Made by a program: the position numbers and the translations under genes
Part shown: positions 42,408 through 50,801 of the stretch, piece after piece
How positions within the stretch are numbered: the stretch's first letter is position 1
Layout of the letters: each line of letters begins with the position of its first letter
Assembly (NCBI RefSeq): GCF_017377715.1
Contig: NZ_JAFVMF010000012.1
Coordinates: forward strand, 103,337 to 167,336
Length of the DNA: 64,000 nucleotides
Direction of reading: 5' to 3'
Source of the DNA: Acetobacter sacchari
GTDB lineage: Bacteria; Pseudomonadota; Alphaproteobacteria; Acetobacterales; Acetobacteraceae
Notes under the pieces: model-generated
The model's database searches: none
What the model saw: the letters and a program-made list of their open reading frames with translations, nothing else
Told to the model about the DNA's origin: nothing

Positions 42408-44444
42408 TCATTCCGGCACGCCACGCTCCAGTTCTTCCAGCCACGCCCGCGCGTTCCCGTCAGATGGCGCGCGCCAGTCTCCACGCGGCGACAGCGCTCC
42501 GCCTGCGACAATCTTCGGGCCATTCGGCATGGCGGAGCGCTTGAACTGGCTGGTGGCGAAAAACCGCCTCAGGAAGACGCCCAGCCAGTGACGAATAACG
42601 GACAGATCATACTCGCGTCGATCAGCGTCGGGGTATCCCGGCGGCCATGCGCCGCGCGACGCGTCGCGCCACGCGGCCTCCGCCAGAAACGCGATCTTCG
42701 ATGGCCGAGAACCGTAACGCAGGACGTGAAATAACGTGAAGTCGTGCAGCGCATATGGCCCGATGGTCGCCTCGGTGCTCTGCGCGCCATTTTCACCTGC
42801 GGGGATCAATTCCGGTGAAATTTCTGTCGCGAGAATTGCGCGCAGAATCTCCGCCGCTTCCACATTAAACTGCCCGGAAGAGATGAACCAGCGGATCAGG
42901 TGCTGGATCAGTGTTTTCGGCAGGCCGCCATTGACGTTGTAGTGCGACATCTGGTCGCCGACGCCATAGGTGCACCAGCCGAGCGCGAGTTCGGACAGAT
43001 CCCCGGTGCCGATTACTATGCCATTGTGCCGGTTCGCCAGCCGGAAGAGATAGTCTGTCCGCAGCCCCGCCTGAACGTTCTCGAAGGTGATGTCGTAGAG
43101 CGGTTCGCCGTCGGCGTATGGGTGGCCGATCTGCTCCAGCATCAACAACGCGGAAGACCGGATATCCAGTTCCTCGGCAGTGACGCCCAGCGCGTTCATC
43201 AGGGCGTGCGCATTGGCGCGCGTCCCGTCGCTGGTGCCGAAGCCCGGCATGGTGAACGCCAGAACCGATTTCCGCCCGATGCCCAGTTCGTCAGCAGCAC
43301 GGGCTGCGATCAGAAGCGCCTGTGTCGAATCGAGACCGCCCGAAACGCCGATGACCATCGTCCTGGCGCCGCTGGCCTCCATCCTGCGACGGAGCGCCGC
43401 GACCTGTATGGTGCAGGCTTCATAACAGTCCTGCGCCAGTCGTGCCGGATCGTCCGGCACGAAGGGAAAGCGGGGCACGACGCGGCGCAGGCCCAGATCA
43501 CCCGGCGGAGGGGAAAAACGGCGCACGATCCTTCGCCACCCTGCGTCTCCCGCAGCAGATGCGTTGTGAGCGAAAGACGTCATGCGCGCACGTTCCTGCC
43601 GCAGCAGGTCGAGGTCGATATCGGCCATGACAAGCCTGACGCCTGCGGGAAAGCGATCACTTTCCGCCAGCTTGCGCCCATTTTCGAAAATCGAGACCTG
43701 CCCGTCCCAGGCGACGTCGGTGGTCGATTCACCCTCGCCCGCCGCCGCATAAAGATAGGCGGCGTGACAGCGAGCCGATTGCGACAGGCACAACATGTCG
43801 CGCTCGTCAGCCTTGCCCACGGTGATGTCGCTGGCGGACAGGTTCGCCAGCACCGTAGCTCCGGCAAGCGCTGCGTGCGTGCTCGGAGGCAACGCGACCC
43901 ACAGGTCTTCGCAAATTTCGACGCCGACGCGAAAACCGGCGATGTCGCTAGCCTCGAACATCAGGTCGCAGCCGAAAGGAACCTCCGCGCCCGCAACGCG
44001 AATGCTCTCCCCGCGCAACCCGGCTCCGGGCGTGAATTGCCGCGCCTCATAGAACTCGCGATAGTTCGGCAGAAAAGATTTTGGCACGACGCCAAGAATT
44101 TCACCACGATGGATCGCGACGGCGCAGTTGTACAGAGCGTCCCGATGACGCAGCGGTGCGCCGACCAGCAGCAGCGGGAGCAATGTTTCGCTCGCGGCGG
44201 CGAGACTGGCGATCGCTTCCTCCACCGCGTCGAGCAGCACGTCCTGCTGACGCAGATCGTCGATCGCGTAGCCGGACAGACCAAGCTCGGGGAAGACCGC
44301 AAGAACGGCGCCTGCGTCTCCGCATTCCGTCGCAGCTTCGATGACGCGCGCGACGTTGGCGCGCGGATCAGCGAGCGTCACCGGCAGGGTGCAGGCGGCG
44401 ACGCGGGCGAAGCCATGACGATAGAGGGATCGGAAGTCCCACAT
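42408..44444 (-). CDS. nadE: Glutamine-dependent NAD+ synthetase
   Basis: 678 residues from ATG 44444 (MWDFRSLYRHGFARVAACTLP region; GAGG six bases upstream), the family's usual size. N-terminal nitrilase-type glutaminase (VFPELGLSGYAIDD, KSFLPNYREFYEARQF, VEICEDLW) feeds ammonia to the C-terminal synthetase (VIGVSGGLDSTQALL, GTGDLSELALGWCTYG). Makes NAD from deamido-NAD. The frame stays open upstream. ATG 44585, with the perfect anti-Shine-Dalgarno complement only three bases away, would add 47 non-conserved residues. Confidence 0.96.
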   Translation of the reverse strand: MWDFRSLYRHGFARVAACTLPVTLADPRANVARVIEAATECGDAGAVLAVFPELGLSGYAIDDLRQQDVLLDAVEEAIASLAAASETLLPLLLVGAPLRHRDALYNCAVAIHRGEILGVVPKSFLPNYREFYEARQFTPGAGLRGESIRVAGAEVPFGCDLMFEASDIAGFRVGVEICEDLWVALPPSTHAALAGATVLANLSASDITVGKADERDMLCLSQSARCHAAYLYAAAGEGESTTDVAWDGQVSIFENGRKLAESDRFPAGVRLVMADIDLDLLRQERARMTSFAHNASAAGDAGWRRIVRRFSPPPGDLGLRRVVPRFPFVPDDPARLAQDCYEACTIQVAALRRRMEASGARTMVIGVSGGLDSTQALLIAARAADELGIGRKSVLAFTMPGFGTSDGTRANAHALMNALGVTAEELDIRSSALLMLEQIGHPYADGEPLYDITFENVQAGLRTDYLFRLANRHNGIVIGTGDLSELALGWCTYGVGDQMSHYNVNGGLPKTLIQHLIRWFISSGQFNVEAAEILRAILATEISPELIPAGENGAQSTEATIGPYALHDFTLFHVLRYGSRPSKIAFLAEAAWRDASRGAWPPGYPDADRREYDLSVIRHWLGVFLRRFFATSQFKRSAMPNGPKIVAGGALSPRGDWRAPSDGNARAWLEELERGVPE

Positions 44445-44588
44445 TGGGCGCCTCGCACTGGAGTTGGCCTCCCGCCGCACGTTGAGGTCGGCGGGATTGA
44501 GTGTGTCGTCCATTATATCGTGACCGTGCGGCCCGACAAAACGTCGCCTCCCTGAGCCCGACGCGCTGCGAGGTAGGCGGAGCATGCA

Positions 44589-44598
44589 CCTCCTTTCG
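44589..44598 (-). promoter_or_regulatory. Perfect Shine-Dalgarno complement upstream of nadE
   Basis: Minus strand reads AAAGGAGGTG-CATG, ten bases complementary to the 16S 3' end, directly before in-frame ATG 44585 and about 140 bases before the likely nadE start. Spacing is short. It either serves a longer nadE or is chance. The wider 44445-44896 interval holds no other gene; it contains the divergent nadE and accD promoters. Confidence 0.4.
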
Positions 44599-44896
44599 TG
44601 TGTTTCGAACATTTTCGTGACGGCGAAGGCCACGCAGGACTGCGCCACGCGCTGAGCAAAGGTCGGATTGGCGCCGCCCAACCTTTTCAGGCGACCGCTT
44701 ACTTGGCAGCGCGCCACGGCGACGCTATGCAATTGCCCCCGCGCAGATGAGCGTGGCCGACGAGCGGCCGCGCCGCACCCGCAGGGCGCCGCCCGGTCGC
44801 TTGGTCTTCACGCCGTCCGGACACAGCGCCCAAACATTTAACAAGCTGAGGCCACGGCCGCCGCTATGGCGACAAGGCCGCAGATGGAGTTCAGGC

Positions 44897-45832
44897 ATGA
44901 GCTGGCTGACCACATATGTCCGCCCCCGGATCAGGGGGCTCCTCAACCGGGAGGTCCCCGATAATCTGTGGACCAACTGCTCCTCCTGCCATCAGATGGT
45001 GCTGAACAAGGAACTTCGGCGTACGCTGAACGTCTGTCCGCATTGCGGCCACCATATGAAGGTCGTGGCGGCGGACCGTCTGGAATGGACGTTCGACAGG
45101 GACAGCTACACGCTGATCGAACTGCCTAAGGTTCCGAACGACCCGCTCGGCTTCCGCGACCAGAAGCGCTACTCCGACCGCCTGAAGGACGCGCGCGCGA
45201 AGTCCCACATCAATGAATCGCTGGTGGTGGCCCACGGCAAGATCACCGGGCATCCGGCCGTGGTCGCCGTGCAGGCTTACGAATTCATGGCGGGCACCAT
45301 GGGCTCGGCGCTGGGCGAGGCGTTCCTCGCCGCCGCGCGCCTGGCAGTATTGCAGCGTTCAGCGCTGGTCGTGTTCACCGCGTCCGGCGGCGCACGCATG
45401 CAGGAGGGCCTGATCAGCCTGATGCAGATGCCGCGCACGACCGTGGCCGTGCAGATGCTCAAGGACGCAGGCCTGCCCTATATCGTCGTCCTCACCGACC
45501 CGACCACGGGCGGCGTCACCGCGTCCTTCGCGATGCTGGGCGACGTGCAGATCGCAGAACCCAAGGCGCTGATCGGTTTCGCCGGCCCCCGCGTGATCGA
45601 GGACACGGTGCGCGAGAAGCTGCCCGAAGGCTTCCAGCGCTCCGAATACCTGCTTGAGCATGGCATGCTGGACATGGTGGTGGAGCGCCGCGACCTGCGC
45701 GCCACGCTGGGCAGGGTGATCGGTCTGCTGACGAACGAGACGCCGGAACAGGCGTCGCCCGCCCCCGAAGGAGCGCCGTCTGGCGGAGCGACGCCCCAGC
45801 CCGAAAGCGGAGCCGCGCGCACGGCGGCCTGA
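44897..45832 (+). CDS. accD: Acetyl-CoA carboxylase carboxyltransferase subunit beta
   Basis: 311 residues from ATG 44897 (MSWLTTYVRPRIRGLLNREV). The four-cysteine zinc ribbon (CSSCHQMV, CPHCGHHM) opens the protein, followed by the carboxyltransferase domain (TASGGARMQEGLISLMQM, DPTTGGVTASFAMLGD, GFAGPRVIEDTV). With AccA it makes malonyl-CoA. accD followed by folC is a common alphaproteobacterial pairing. Confidence 0.97.
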   Translation: MSWLTTYVRPRIRGLLNREVPDNLWTNCSSCHQMVLNKELRRTLNVCPHCGHHMKVVAADRLEWTFDRDSYTLIELPKVPNDPLGFRDQKRYSDRLKDARAKSHINESLVVAHGKITGHPAVVAVQAYEFMAGTMGSALGEAFLAAARLAVLQRSALVVFTASGGARMQEGLISLMQMPRTTVAVQMLKDAGLPYIVVLTDPTTGGVTASFAMLGDVQIAEPKALIGFAGPRVIEDTVREKLPEGFQRSEYLLEHGMLDMVVERRDLRATLGRVIGLLTNETPEQASPAPEGAPSGGATPQPESGAARTAA

Positions 45833-45995
45833 GCGCTCGTCCTACAGACGCGGAGTTGGGGGCGAACGCCGTCACGCCGCCTGTAGGAGACGTGCACGGT
45901 TCAGACGACGGCACCGGCTATTTTTCGCCGCCTATGGACAATCACTGGACGCGTCCGCAACCGGCGGCGGGCGGATCCAGAAGCGGACAAAACCG

Positions 45996-47345
45996 ATGAC
46001 CCAGCCTCCCTCGCAAGCCGCTTCTCCTTCGACAAAGCCCTCCGGCGGCGGACTCGGCGCAGAGTTCACGGGACGCACCGGCGTCGTGCTTGAGCGGCTG
46101 AACCGGCTATACCCGGCGCTGATCGACCTGTCCCTCGGTCGGCTCGAGGCGTTGCTGACGCGTCTCGGCAACCCGGAGCGGCGTCTGCCGCCAGTGATCC
46201 ACGTCGCAGGAACCAACGGCAAGGGCAGCGCCTGCGCCAATCTCCGCGCCATTGGCGAGGCCGCGGGATGGCGCGTGCACGTGATGACCTCGCCACACCT
46301 GATTGATGTTACGGAACGGTTCCGCATCGCCGGAAAGCTGGTGAGCGAAGATGAACTGACCGCCGTCCTGGAAGAGATCGAGCAGGTCAATGACGGCGCC
46401 CCGATCACAGTGTTCGAGGTGCTGACCGCCGCCGGTTTGCTCCTGTTTTCACGCCATCCGGCCGAACTTGCGGTGATCGAGGTCGGACTCGGCGGTCGTT
46501 TCGACGCGACCAACGTACTGGCGCGCCCGGCGGCCTGCGCGATCACGTCGATTTCCCTAGATCACGAGGCCTTTCTCGGTTCGACGCTGACCGCCATTGC
46601 GGGAGAAAAAGCCGGGATCATCAAGCCCGGCGTTCCCTGCGTCACCGGGCGGCATGGCGCCGAGGTCATGGCCGTGCTGGAGCATGAAGCAGCGGCGCGG
46701 GGCGCACCGCTTTTGCGGCAGGGGCATGAATGGCTACTGGAGGCTGCCGGAGCTTCTGGCGCGCTGCGCTATCGCGACCACCGGGGCGCGCTCGACCTGC
46801 CCGCCCCTGCGCTGGTGGGCGAGCATCAGGCCGACAACGCAGGCCTCGCCGTCGCAGCGTTGCGCGCGAGCGGCCTGAACCTTCCCGATCAGGCGTGGGG
46901 GGGCGTCGGGCGGGCGCGCTGGCCCGCACGGATGCAGCGGCTCGACGGCGCGCTGGCCACGTCCATGCCCGATGGCTGGGAGCTTTGGCTCGACGGTGGG
47001 CACAATCCCGGCGCGGGCGAGGCTCTCGCACCATTTCTCGAGCGCTGGAGCGATCGACTGCTGCATGTGCTAGTCGGCATGAAGCAGACCAAGGACGCGC
47101 GCGGCTTCCTCACGCCCGTCGCCCGCCATGCGACAACGCTGTGGGCAGTCGCTGAGCCCGGACAGCATCTGGCGCTTCCTGTCGAAGATATCGTCGCCGC
47201 CAGCGGCGGCGTCGCCCGCGTCGGCCCGACCATCTCCGCCGCGCTGGCCGCTCTGGCGAAGGAGCCGCCTGCGCGCGTGCTGATATGCGGCAGCCTCTAT
47301 CTCGCAGGAGAGACGCTGAAGCTCGACGGGTGGCGAGCGGAATAA
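45996..47345 (+). CDS. folC: Folylpolyglutamate synthase / dihydrofolate synthase
   Basis: 449 residues. VIHVAGTNGKGSACANL is the ATP loop, VHVMTSPHLIDVTERFRI and AVIEVGLGGRFDATNVL line the active site, SISLDHEAFLG and GEKAGIIKPG follow, and a Mur-ligase C-terminal domain completes it. The enzyme adds glutamate to dihydropteroate and folates. 163 bases after accD, same direction. The first 25 residues are Pro/Ser-rich and poorly conserved, so the true start may be somewhat later. Confidence 0.96.
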   Translation: MTQPPSQAASPSTKPSGGGLGAEFTGRTGVVLERLNRLYPALIDLSLGRLEALLTRLGNPERRLPPVIHVAGTNGKGSACANLRAIGEAAGWRVHVMTSPHLIDVTERFRIAGKLVSEDELTAVLEEIEQVNDGAPITVFEVLTAAGLLLFSRHPAELAVIEVGLGGRFDATNVLARPAACAITSISLDHEAFLGSTLTAIAGEKAGIIKPGVPCVTGRHGAEVMAVLEHEAAARGAPLLRQGHEWLLEAAGASGALRYRDHRGALDLPAPALVGEHQADNAGLAVAALRASGLNLPDQAWGGVGRARWPARMQRLDGALATSMPDGWELWLDGGHNPGAGEALAPFLERWSDRLLHVLVGMKQTKDARGFLTPVARHATTLWAVAEPGQHLALPVEDIVAASGGVARVGPTISAALAALAKEPPARVLICGSLYLAGETLKLDGWRAE

Positions 47346-47439
47346 GCCCGCGTCAAGATTAGCTTAACCGCACGCGACTACATCATGACGCTCGCCGGAG
47401 ATTCGATCCGGCTCGGTCCATGATGAGAACGAGGCGCGC

Positions 47440-48489
47440 GTGCGCAAGATTGCTCTGTGTTTTGGCGTCGCCGCCTGCTCTTTGGCCCCGGTCAAGGCTG
47501 CGTTCGCCCAGTTCGCTCCCAGCCACACGACGCAGTTTCTGGACGAGCGGCGCGACGACGAACTCCGTCACCGCGACATGGCCCGGATGCTGATGACCAT
47601 GGGAGAAAACCCCGGTTACGTGCGGCCCCTGGTCGACGCCGCCGTCAGCCCCGACATCACGCCGTATCGCCCCATGCCCGTCCATCGACGCGCCTATGGA
47701 TCGTGGATTCCAGCTGTCGTGCAGGTGAACCGCGAGATCGGCCTGTCGATGACGGGCGCGTGGAACAACTACAAGGAGAAGGGGTTGTACCAAGGCCCCT
47801 TCACCGGATACGACAGGGAAAACGGATGGGTTCCCGGTTTTCAGGCGGACGTTGCGGCGATGTTCGACACATACGAAGTCGAACATATCTTCCTCGCGTT
47901 GCATTTCGCGCTTGGCGACGGATCGGTGAAATATCGTGGTTCCGCACAATCCTTTGCAACCGGGGCGATAAGCCCGTTCAACTCCACCAGCGATTCCCTG
48001 ACGACCGACACACGGCTTGAGGTCGGCAAGGGTATCATGGTCACGGATCGATTCATGATTACGCCTGCGATGCAGGGCGGCTACTGGTCATGGCGGCGCG
48101 CTGTCGGCGGCTCCGATACGGTCTCTGGATCTACAGAAACCTATGGAGGGTTCCTGGCCGGAATCACAGTGCGTCTCGATTACGCGCTGACCGATGCTTT
48201 CGTTGTGCGGGGACGTCTCGGCTGGGCTGAACTTGTGGGGACACGCATGAACGCCGTCGGGCAGGACGGCACGTTCCATCTACGCCCCCGGCCCGAATGG
48301 GAAGCATCCCTGGGCTTCGATTATCGCCTGATGGCGGCGTTGCATTGGACGATCGAGGCGGAATACCGTTACCGCTCCTTTGGCAGAAGCCAGAACCTCC
48401 TTTACCGGCATGCGCTGTGCTGCATCTATGAACCGAGCAGTTGGAGCAATGGCGTCCAGCTTCGCACCGGCCTGGCTTATGCGTTCTGA
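47440..48489 (+). CDS. Outer-membrane beta-barrel protein of unknown function
   Basis: 349 residues from a GTG start. Signal peptide (RKIALCFGVAACSLAPVKAAF, as two parts; cleavage near AFA). The mature protein alternates aromatic and small residues in short strands (MQGGYWSWRRAVGG, YGGFLAGITVRLDYAL, VRGRLGWAEL, WEASLGFDYRL, EAEYRYRSFG) and ends LAYAF with the terminal phenylalanine typical of barrel proteins. No named family is recognised. Stands between folC and a membrane protein on the same strand. Confidence 0.7.
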   Translation: MRKIALCFGVAACSLAPVKAAFAQFAPSHTTQFLDERRDDELRHRDMARMLMTMGENPGYVRPLVDAAVSPDITPYRPMPVHRRAYGSWIPAVVQVNREIGLSMTGAWNNYKEKGLYQGPFTGYDRENGWVPGFQADVAAMFDTYEVEHIFLALHFALGDGSVKYRGSAQSFATGAISPFNSTSDSLTTDTRLEVGKGIMVTDRFMITPAMQGGYWSWRRAVGGSDTVSGSTETYGGFLAGITVRLDYALTDAFVVRGRLGWAELVGTRMNAVGQDGTFHLRPRPEWEASLGFDYRLMAALHWTIEAEYRYRSFGRSQNLLYRHALCCIYEPSSWSNGVQLRTGLAYAF

Positions 48490-48597
48490 GCCCGGCGCAG
48501 GCGGCCCGCGACATTGCTCCCCCCGGACCCTGGGTTCATAAGAGCCCATCCCGGCGCTCAGGCGCCGCCCTGTTGCTGACCGGAGTACGCCGAGCCC

Positions 48598-50109
48598 ATG
48601 CCAGAAGCCCCACCGCGATCCCTTTCCGGGTCGCTGTTCGTCATGCTTCTGCTGGGCGTCGCGCTGTCGATTATCGTCATGATCGGTGGAGCGGTGCTTG
48701 CGCTGCCCACGCATATTCCGATCAATTACAACGAGGGTTGGAACGCCTATGCGGCGCTCAGGGCCGTCGGACTTGGCGGCGGGCCGCTCTACCCCGCTCC
48801 GGGAGGCCTGATTTTCAACAACTACCCTCCTCTATCTTTTCTGATCGTCGGCGAACTGGGACGGTTCAACGGCGACATGATTGTTGCGGGCCGTATCGTG
48901 GCCCTCGTCGCTCTGTTCATATCGGCATTTCTGACTTTGGTGATCGCTCGCCGGTGCGGCGCCACGCCACGCGGCGCCTTGTGCGCCGCTCTCCTGCCCC
49001 TGCTCTACGTGTCAGCCTTCAGCCATGACTACGTCGCGATGGACGACCCACAATGGCTGGGCATCGCGTTGATGCTGGGCGGGGTCACAATCTTCCTCGG
49101 TCACGCCGGAAATTGGCGACTGATTGCGGCGGCGGCGTTGATGGTGACGGCCGGATTGGTGAAGCACAACCTCATCGCGTGGCCCCTCGCCATAACGATG
49201 CAACTGGGCGTCGACGCCTTCGGATCAAGTACAGCCGATGGCAGGCGCTCTGCGCGAACACGCTTGTTTATCTGGCTGGCAAGCGCCAGCGCATTCGTTC
49301 TGTTCGCCGTCGGCGTGTGCGTAGCGACTTATGGCCCGGAATTCCTCATCGCCCTGCTCCGACATCCCCGTGTCGTCGACCCGTCGCTGGCTCTGCGCGG
49401 GATGCGCCGTACGTCTGAAATTCTGACGCTCGCTCTTGTCGCCACGACTCTGGCGCGGCGGGCGAGCCCGCTTCGTCACCGAACGTTCGCCGTCAGCGCA
49501 GCTATTTTCGCGGTGGCGTCAGCCCTGCTTCAGAGATGCGGCGAAGGCGTCGCCCTGAACGCGTGGTTCGAGGCGCTTGTCGCCCTGTCCATCCTGACGG
49601 GCGTGGCGCTCTCGCCTCCCGCAACGCCTTCGGGCGACACCAGGAGAGAACGCAGCGCCGTCGTCCTGTTGCTGCTTGCGATTGCGCCGTTTTTGATCGG
49701 TGCGCCGGTACTTCTGCCGCGGGGCGTAGCCGCTATCGCCTCCGTTGGCCGATCTTCATCGGAATGGAACACGTTCATCGCCAAGATTCATGATGAGCCC
49801 GGCGACGTGGCCTGCCATATGAACGCGCTTTGCTACTGGGCGGGAAAGAGCAACCAGATAGACGTCTTCAATTACGCCGAATATGTCCGGCGAGGCGGCT
49901 CGGATGCGGCGTTCCGGCAGTTGCTTGCGAGTGGGCGACTCGCCATGTTCGTGCTGCCCGCCACATTCGAGCAGCCGCAGCGGCGTGGCCGCCCGGAGCC
50001 GGAAAAGCAGGGTCAGCGGAAGCTCCTGCAGCCTGTGCTCGACACCTTTCGCGCAGCCGATGTTTCGCCAGATGGACAATCCCGGCTGTATCTGGCTCCA
50101 CGGCCCTAA
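48598..50109 (+). CDS. Polytopic membrane protein, GT-C glycosyltransferase-like
   Basis: 503 residues with about ten hydrophobic spans. The first periplasmic loop, INYNEGWNAYAALRA followed by NNYPPLSFLIVGEL, resembles the acidic-residue loop of GT-C mannosyl/arabinosyl transferases that use lipid-linked sugars. AMDDPQWLGIALML could be a second such loop. The C-terminal 110 residues are soluble. Family assignment is tentative; it could equally be a general dolichol-phosphate-sugar-type membrane protein of unknown role. Confidence 0.6.
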   Translation: MPEAPPRSLSGSLFVMLLLGVALSIIVMIGGAVLALPTHIPINYNEGWNAYAALRAVGLGGGPLYPAPGGLIFNNYPPLSFLIVGELGRFNGDMIVAGRIVALVALFISAFLTLVIARRCGATPRGALCAALLPLLYVSAFSHDYVAMDDPQWLGIALMLGGVTIFLGHAGNWRLIAAAALMVTAGLVKHNLIAWPLAITMQLGVDAFGSSTADGRRSARTRLFIWLASASAFVLFAVGVCVATYGPEFLIALLRHPRVVDPSLALRGMRRTSEILTLALVATTLARRASPLRHRTFAVSAAIFAVASALLQRCGEGVALNAWFEALVALSILTGVALSPPATPSGDTRRERSAVVLLLLAIAPFLIGAPVLLPRGVAAIASVGRSSSEWNTFIAKIHDEPGDVACHMNALCYWAGKSNQIDVFNYAEYVRRGGSDAAFRQLLASGRLAMFVLPATFEQPQRRGRPEPEKQGQRKLLQPVLDTFRAADVSPDGQSRLYLAPRP

Positions 50110-50153
50110 ACGCCGATCCGTCCGCCGATGCCAACGGGCGCACCCGCCACTCG

Positions 50154-50801
50154 CTACGCGTTGACCCGGCGCTCCAGGAACGCGTCCATTTTTTCGAGAA
50201 ATTCTTTCGTCCCCATCTGACGCGCCATCGCTACGTAACGCTCCGCCTCTGCGTCGCGTCCCTCCTGAAACAGAAAGCGGGCGAGGTTGAAACAGCCACG
50301 AAAATCTCCGCACCGCGCCGCGCGTACGTAGTAGGCGCGCGCGCGGCGCAGGTCTCGTGCGACGGCCCAGCCATCTTCATAAAACCCGCCGATAATGTTG
50401 AATGATTTACAATGACCGAGCGCAGCCGCACGCCTGTACCATGCGAGGGCGGCGGGCAGATCTTTCTCTCCTCCCCACCCCAGTGTCAGACCCGTGGCGA
50501 AATTATACATCCCCCAGTCCAAACCTGCTTGGGCTGCGCGCTCATACCACAGCATTGCGGTATGCAAGTCGATCGCAACGCCCTTGCCGAGTTCACAGCT
50601 CCTGCCGATCATGTTGCATGCCATCGGCGTTCCTTGCGCTGCGCTGGCCAAAAACCAGCGCAGCGCCGCGCTTTCGTCACGCGCAACGCCCACGCCGTTG
50701 AGCAGCATTTGCCCCAATGCAAGTTGTGCTTGCGGATCACCGGAGCGGGCCTGTCGGGCTACGTCGCCAAACAGGACCTCCTGGGCTTCAGAAGTGGGCA
50801 T
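50154..50801 (-). CDS. Sel1-like repeat protein
   Basis: 215 residues with at least four Sel1 repeats of about 36 residues: ALGQMLLNGVGVARDESAAL, GRSCELGKGVAIDLHTAMLW, TGLTLGWGGEKDLPAALAWY and GGFYEDGWAVARDLRRARAY. Such solenoids bind protein partners. No signal peptide. It overlaps the siderophore receptor end by 14 bases, so the two are co-expressed. The same receptor-Sel1 pairing is known next to PiuA-type receptors in other proteobacteria, where a PiuC hydroxylase also occurs; that gene is absent here. Confidence 0.88.
   Translation of the reverse strand: MPTSEAQEVLFGDVARQARSGDPQAQLALGQMLLNGVGVARDESAALRWFLASAAQGTPMACNMIGRSCELGKGVAIDLHTAMLWYERAAQAGLDWGMYNFATGLTLGWGGEKDLPAALAWYRRAAALGHCKSFNIIGGFYEDGWAVARDLRRARAYYVRAARCGDFRGCFNLARFLFQEGRDAEAERYVAMARQMGTKEFLEKMDAFLERRVNA

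Noticed and set aside
42900..44555. Open frame on the plus strand across nadE
   Set aside because: Antisense shadow; the minus strand carries both NadE domains intact.
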